A stretch of 9,711 nt of DNA from Verrucomicrobiia bacterium (GTDB taxonomy: Bacteria; Verrucomicrobiota; Verrucomicrobiae; Limisphaerales; UBA11358): contig JASHZU010000369.1 of assembly GCA_030042375.1 (NCBI GenBank), forward strand, positions 1-9,711, written 5' to 3'. Below are positions 6,727 through 9,711 of the stretch, in pieces; the stretch's first letter is position 1; each line of letters begins with the position of its first letter. Under the pieces are notes generated by a model. That model ran no database searches and was not told where the DNA came from. It saw only the letters and a program-made list of their open reading frames with translations. Both the position numbers and the translations under genes were made by a program.

Positions 6727-7446
6727 TCAGTTAACGAAACGATATTTGAGAATGGCCCAAAGCATCCGAATGCCATGACGCCAGGTAATTTTTTTACCCG
6801 ACTCATAGCTGCGTGGATGATACTCGATCGGCACTTCCACAATCTTATAGCGCTTCCTCAAAATTTTGCAGATCAACTCATTGTCATACTCGAAGCCATT
6901 CGATTTAATCGGGATGGAACGGATGACTTGTGCCGTAAATGCTTTATAACATCCCTCGTAATCGGTGGCGTTGTTCCAATAAAGGAAATTCGTCGCCCAA
7001 ATAATCATGCGGTTGCCGATGTAATGAGTCAAGTAAGGCGACTTTCGCTTGCCGAAAAATACCGGCTTCTCTTTCAAGAAACGCGATCCCATGGTCACTT
7101 CCGTTTCGCCATTCACAATCGGCGCAATCACCGCGCTATAATCATCCGGGTTATACTCCAGGTCCGCATCCTGGATTAAAAAAATATCCCCTTTGGCCGC
7201 CTCAAACCCCGCTTTCACCGCCGACCCTTTGCCGCCGTTTTTTTCCTTGTTCACGAAAACGATGTCCGGAATCGTCTTGATGATTTCCGCGCTGTTGTCC
7301 TTCGAACCGTCGTTCACGACAATGATTTCCGCGTTCAGTTTCTGGCGGGCCACGGAGGCTTTGATTTGACTAATGACTTCAGTAATCGTTCGACTTTCGT
7401 TATAGACGGGGACAACGATGGACAGTCTTTTGGCTGAAAGAGTCAT
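6727..7446 (-). CDS. GT2 family glycosyltransferase, DPM1-like (polyprenyl-phosphate sugar synthase candidate)
   Basis: This is a GT-A fold enzyme of 239 residues that probably transfers a sugar from a nucleotide donor to polyprenyl phosphate at the cytoplasmic membrane face. The motifs appear in order: VVPVYNE (11-17), NDGSKD (45-50), NGGKGSAVKAG (70-80), the metal-binding DAD in IQDADLEY (91-98), GSR (120-122), DYEGCYKAF (162-170), FEYDNEL (185-191) and VEVPIEYHPRSYESGKKI (203-220). The last is typical of dolichyl-phosphate mannose/glucose synthase-like enzymes. There is no C-terminal transmembrane pair, so it resembles the soluble DPM1 type and not the GtrB type. It starts at an ATG with no Shine-Dalgarno sequence, 98 bases after the KTSC stop. 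Eleven bases separate its stop from the anchored-protein gene. The sugar and acceptor cannot be read from the sequence. Confidence 0.9.
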   Translation of the reverse strand: MTLSAKRLSIVVPVYNESRTITEVISQIKASVARQKLNAEIIVVNDGSKDNSAEIIKTIPDIVFVNKEKNGGKGSAVKAGFEAAKGDIFLIQDADLEYNPDDYSAVIAPIVNGETEVTMGSRFLKEKPVFFGKRKSPYLTHYIGNRMIIWATNFLYWNNATDYEGCYKAFTAQVIRSIPIKSNGFEYDNELICKILRKRYKIVEVPIEYHPRSYESGKKITWRHGIRMLWAILKYRFVN

Positions 7447-7544
7447 TAATATTCATTGGAAGGGTAAAATCCACGGCGATTCAAGGCAAGGTTTTTGCTG
7501 GGAACAACTTGATCTTCCAGCCATTGAAGGCTTTTATGCCCGAT

Positions 7545-7829
7545 TTAATGCGGCGCTCCCGGGCCGCTTGGAGGCAATTCAGTCTGTTTGGAGAGGAAGA
7601 AGTTTTTGATGAATGTGTTGAAGTACGCGTCCTTGCGGGGAGCGGCCATCAAGCCATCCCAACGGAAGCCAGGCACATTGTTAAAAACCAGCGGCGGCGA
7701 ATTCTTGAACTTGATATAAAGCTGCCGGCCACCTGATATATAACCGATGGATTCAAACAAGTCCGCATCCACCGAAATCATCTTTACATTAGGCAGATTC
7801 GGCTGGCCTGGTTTACCTTGCGGTATCAT
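7545..7829 (-). CDS. Small KTSC-domain protein
   Basis: This protein has 94 residues. The centre, from MISVDADLFESIGYISGGRQ (17-36) through LYIKFKN, VPGFRWDGLMAAPRKDAYFN and FIKNFF, follows the KTSC domain pattern (short beta strands, then VP...w..l..A.s.g.YFn..Ik..f). The domain was named after the C-terminus of a lysyl-tRNA synthetase. Its biochemical role is not established; stand-alone copies are common. The usual G.YxYxxVP segment is altered here to PPLVFNNVP. The tail after residue 80 is Pro-rich and probably disordered. The start is well supported: AAAGGA (7835-7840) lies five bases before the ATG, and a promoter can be placed further upstream. An internal Met17 would drop only a Pro/Gly-rich leader. 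Confidence 0.78.
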   Translation of the reverse strand: MIPQGKPGQPNLPNVKMISVDADLFESIGYISGGRQLYIKFKNSPPLVFNNVPGFRWDGLMAAPRKDAYFNTFIKNFFLSKQTELPPSGPGAPH

Positions 7830-7834
7830 CGTAA

Positions 7835-7840
7835 TCCTTT
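7835..7840 (-). promoter_or_regulatory. Ribosome binding site of the KTSC gene
   Basis: On the - strand the sequence AAAGGATTACG leads directly to the ATG, with AAAGGA five bases upstream of it. This is the only well-placed, consensus-like Shine-Dalgarno sequence in the window, and it decides the start at 7829 over the internal Met at 7781. Confidence 0.75.
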
Positions 7841-7856
7841 CGACCGAATGGCCATT

Positions 7857-7884
7857 ATTTAACTGCCTTTCAGAGAATTGTCCA
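7857..7884 (-). promoter_or_regulatory. Probable promoter of the KTSC gene, perhaps of the - strand gene run
   Basis: On the - strand TGGACA (7879-7884, five of six to TTGACA) and TTAAAT (7857-7862, four of six to TATAAT) are separated by 16 bases. Transcription would begin near 7850 and give a leader of about 20 bases that contains the AAAGGA site. It lies in the 119-base divergent gap shared with metG. Confidence 0.5.
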
Positions 7885-7948
7885 GCAAATTTTGGGTATT
7901 TTCCGCGCTGGCATCGCGAGCTTTTTATCGTTAGATTGCGCGGCTTAA

Positions 7949-9502
7949 ATGACCAAACCGTTTTACATCACGACCGCGATTGATTATGTGAACGGCAGGC
8001 CACACCTCGGCCATGCCTATGAAAAAATCATCGCTGATGTCATCGCCCGGGCGCGGCGCAGCCTCGGGCAGGATGTTTTTTTCCTGACCGGCCTGGATGA
8101 GCACGGCCAGAAAGTCCAGCAGGCTGCAGTCGCCGAAAAGAAGACTCCGCAGGCTTATTGTGATGAACTGGCCGCCGACTGGAAAGCTTTCGCCAAAAAG
8201 CTGGAACTCACGAATAACGATTTCATCCGGACCACCGAAGCGCGCCATAAAGAAACCGTTCAGGCCTGTCTGGCCCGGGCCAATGCTACGGGACATTTTT
8301 ACCGAAAAACCTATTCCGGTTTTTATTCGCTGCGCGAGGAAACCTTTTTGACGGAGAAAGATCGCCTGCCCGACGGCACGTTCGACCCCGCATGGGGCGA
8401 AGTCATTGAGCTAAAAGAGGACAATTATTTCTTCAAGCTCAACGAGCACCAGCAATGGCTCATGGATTATATCGGGCAGAACCCGGACTTTATCCAGCCG
8501 GACTATCGCCGCAACGAAGTCCTCGGCTTTTTGCGCAGCAGCGAGCTGGAAGACCTTTGCATCAGCCGGCCGGTCTCGCGCCTCGGCTGGGGCATCCCCA
8601 TTCCCTTTGATCCGAACTACGTCACGTATGTTTGGTTCGATGCGCTCGTAAATTATATTACTGTTCCCGCGGCACACGGCGATGCCGCGGTACTGGCAGC
8701 CATTGGAGGAAAACCCTCGACGACTAATCAAATCTCTTTGTGGCCCGCGGATGTTCATGTCATCGGCAAGGACATTTTAAAATTTCACGCCGTGTACTGG
8801 CCCATCATGCTGAAGGCGCTGGGCTTGCCGTTGCCCAAACAAATTCTTGTCCACGGCTGGTGGCAAAAGGACGGGCAGCGCATGAGCAAAAGCACCGGCA
8901 ACGTCGTGGACCCTATTGCCGTGATTGATGAGTGGGGCGTGGACGCTTTTCGATTTTATGTCCTGCGCGAACTGGACATCGGCCCGGACGGAAACTGGAC
9001 TGATACCGGTTTTCGCGCGCGCTATTCCGCTGAACTGGCCAATGGCCTGGGCAACCTGGTCAACCGCTCGCTCTCTATGCTCAAGCGCTATCGCGATGGC
9101 ATCGTGCCCGCGAAGTCGGATGAGCTTGCGCCAGAAGCGACGAAGGCTGCGGACGAAACTCGCAAGCAACTGGAACAAAATCAATTGCAAGCTGCCTTGC
9201 AAAGCATCCAGGCACTTGTCACCCGCGCCAACCAATACGTGGACCAAACCGCGCCGTTCAAGCTGGCCAAAGACCCGGCCCAAGCCAAACGGTTGGACGA
9301 GGTCTTGTATAATCTCGCGGAAACGTGCCGCGTGCTGGCCGTGTTGTACCAGCCGTTTTTGCCCGGAACCGCGGAGAAGATTTACGCGCAACTTGGATTA
9401 AGCGAAAAGCCGGACAAGTTTTCGGAATCGGCCTGGGGCAAGCTTCAGCCTGGCCATAAAATCGGCGAGCCCGCGCCGCTCTTTCCGAGGAAAGACATGT
9501 GA
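7949..9502 (+). CDS. metG: Methionyl-tRNA synthetase
   Basis: This class I synthetase charges tRNA-Met and initiator tRNA with methionine in the cytoplasm. It has 517 residues. The N-terminal Rossmann fold starts FYITTAIDYVNGRPHLGHAY, with the HIGH-box equivalent HLGH at residues 19-22. The ATP-binding KMSKS loop is RMSKS at 311-315. The methionine-pocket segment VTYVWFDALVNYI and ILKFHAVYWP are present. The anticodon-binding helical domain occupies about 345-500, including NRSLSMLKRY and the late DQTAPFKLAKD. The protein stops after this domain, so the C-terminal EMAP/Trbp111-like dimerisation domain of longer enzymes is absent. The connective insert lacks the usual zinc-knuckle cysteines (FYSLREETFLTEKDR). 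No Shine-Dalgarno is seen before the ATG. A weak promoter (CTGGCA at 7908, TTAGAT at 7931, 17 bases apart) would give a very short leader. Confidence 0.96.
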   Translation: MTKPFYITTAIDYVNGRPHLGHAYEKIIADVIARARRSLGQDVFFLTGLDEHGQKVQQAAVAEKKTPQAYCDELAADWKAFAKKLELTNNDFIRTTEARHKETVQACLARANATGHFYRKTYSGFYSLREETFLTEKDRLPDGTFDPAWGEVIELKEDNYFFKLNEHQQWLMDYIGQNPDFIQPDYRRNEVLGFLRSSELEDLCISRPVSRLGWGIPIPFDPNYVTYVWFDALVNYITVPAAHGDAAVLAAIGGKPSTTNQISLWPADVHVIGKDILKFHAVYWPIMLKALGLPLPKQILVHGWWQKDGQRMSKSTGNVVDPIAVIDEWGVDAFRFYVLRELDIGPDGNWTDTGFRARYSAELANGLGNLVNRSLSMLKRYRDGIVPAKSDELAPEATKAADETRKQLEQNQLQAALQSIQALVTRANQYVDQTAPFKLAKDPAQAKRLDEVLYNLAETCRVLAVLYQPFLPGTAEKIYAQLGLSEKPDKFSESAWGKLQPGHKIGEPAPLFPRKDM

Positions 9503-9525
9503 AGGGCATTCATATATCTTTTTTT
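9491..9525 (+). terminator. Probable intrinsic terminator of metG
   Basis: The arm AAAGACATGTGAA (9491-9503) pairs with TTCATATATCTTT (9509-9521): 12 pairs including one G-U, one C/A mismatch, and a 5-base loop. It is followed by a T-run covering 9519-9525. The left arm contains the last metG codons and its TGA (9500-9502). The stem is A/T-rich, so it is less stable than a typical G/C terminator stem. Confidence 0.5.
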
Positions 9526-9526
9526 G

Positions 9527-9541
9527 TAGCGCATAGCGCTA
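9527..9541. repeat. Short perfect inverted repeat between metG and the next gene
   Basis: TAGCGC (9527-9532) and GCGCTA (9536-9541) flank the three bases ATA. The repeat lies just after the metG T-run and 14 bases beyond the stop of the - strand gene. Neither strand shows a T-run after it: GTTTC follows on the +, CAAAAAAA on the -. It could strengthen 3' ends or be a protein site; the function is unknown. Confidence 0.4.
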
Positions 9542-9555
9542 GTTTCAAATTCTCC

Positions 9556-9711
9556 TCATCCGTTGGGCATTTTGTTCCGTTTTAACTGATCTACTTTGTC
9601 CGTGTCCCGTTCGCTTTGCAGTCTTTTCTGGCATAGCAATAACTCGTTTTTCTCTGCATCGGAAATTTCCGGCAGTCCGGCCTTTTGCGTCACAGCCGCA
9701 ATCTGGCGATC
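9556..9711 (-). CDS. 3' end of an unidentified gene
   Basis: On the - strand one frame is open from the window edge for 51 codons to a TGA at 9556-9558, and the other two frames of that strand are not needed to explain the stretch. The peptide begins DRQIAAVTQKAGLPEISDAE and continues as a strongly charged, probably helical segment rich in Lys, Glu, Asp and Gln, ending RNKMPNG. It resembles a coiled-coil or basic C-terminal tail. I do not recognise a family, and the visible part is too short for one. It converges with metG, 53 bases between the stops. Confidence 0.5.
   Translation of the reverse strand, partial: DRQIAAVTQKAGLPEISDAEKNELLLCQKRLQSERDTDKVDQLKRNKMPNG

Noticed and set aside
7447..7544. 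Promoter or terminator in the 98-base gap between the KTSC and GT2 genes
   Set aside because: TTGCCT and TACCCT with 17-base spacing on the - strand match the consensus poorly, and the only stem (AGCC/GGCT) is four bp without a T-run, so neither is claimed.
8777..9391. A 204-codon open frame on the - strand inside metG
   Set aside because: It is fully antisense to the certain metG reading frame, and its composition looks like a mirror of metG codons.
9527..9541. The TAGCGC-ATA-GCGCTA hairpin as a terminator
   Set aside because: No T-run follows it on either strand; the T-run at 9519-9525 lies before it on the + strand and belongs with the preceding A/T-rich stem. It is listed only as a repeat.

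Overview
The window is a compact, chromosomal-looking stretch of a bacterium with moderately high G+C. The most likely source is a member of the Verrucomicrobiota, perhaps near the Pedosphaera group. This is inferred from the style of several proteins (a PPi-type phosphofructokinase, a STAS protein with a C-terminal extension, a methionyl-tRNA synthetase lacking zinc cysteines) and from the general lack of Shine-Dalgarno sequences. No 16S rRNA or other definitive marker is present, so this is a lean and not an identification. I see no tRNA, rRNA, CRISPR array, insertion sequence or phage gene.

Left part, + strand (1-2449): the 3' part of a phosphofructokinase gene with the residues of the pyrophosphate-dependent type, closed by a strong intrinsic terminator. 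A YbfF-like alpha/beta hydrolase starts one base after the terminator's T-tract. After a short gap comes a small FtsB/DivIC-type cell-division protein.

Middle part, - strand (7829 down to 2459): seven genes run in one direction with short or overlapping junctions. In transcription order they are a small KTSC-domain protein, a DPM1-like GT2 glycosyltransferase, a single-span membrane-anchored protein of unknown family, a polytopic GT-C-like membrane protein (overlapping the previous gene by ATGA), a DUF151 bifunctional-nuclease-family protein, the DNA polymerase III delta subunit HolA (one base after the previous stop), and a STAS-domain protein. The three envelope genes form a plausible module: GT2 would load a sugar on a polyprenyl-phosphate carrier at the cytoplasmic face, and the GT-C-like protein, perhaps with the anchored extracytoplasmic protein, would use it outside. 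The STAS gene and the ftsB-like gene converge, and an 8-bp perfect inverted repeat overlaps both stop codons.

Right part: divergent from the KTSC gene, metG (methionyl-tRNA synthetase) runs on the + strand to 9502 and ends in an A/T-rich hairpin and T-run. The last 156 bases hold the 3' end of an unidentified - strand gene. No stretch above 300 bases lacks a gene.

The most interesting leads are the three-gene glycosylation module with its detached soluble partner, the hydrolase start fused to a terminator, and the shared palindrome at the convergent stops. I found no clear evidence of a defence system or other wholly new machinery.
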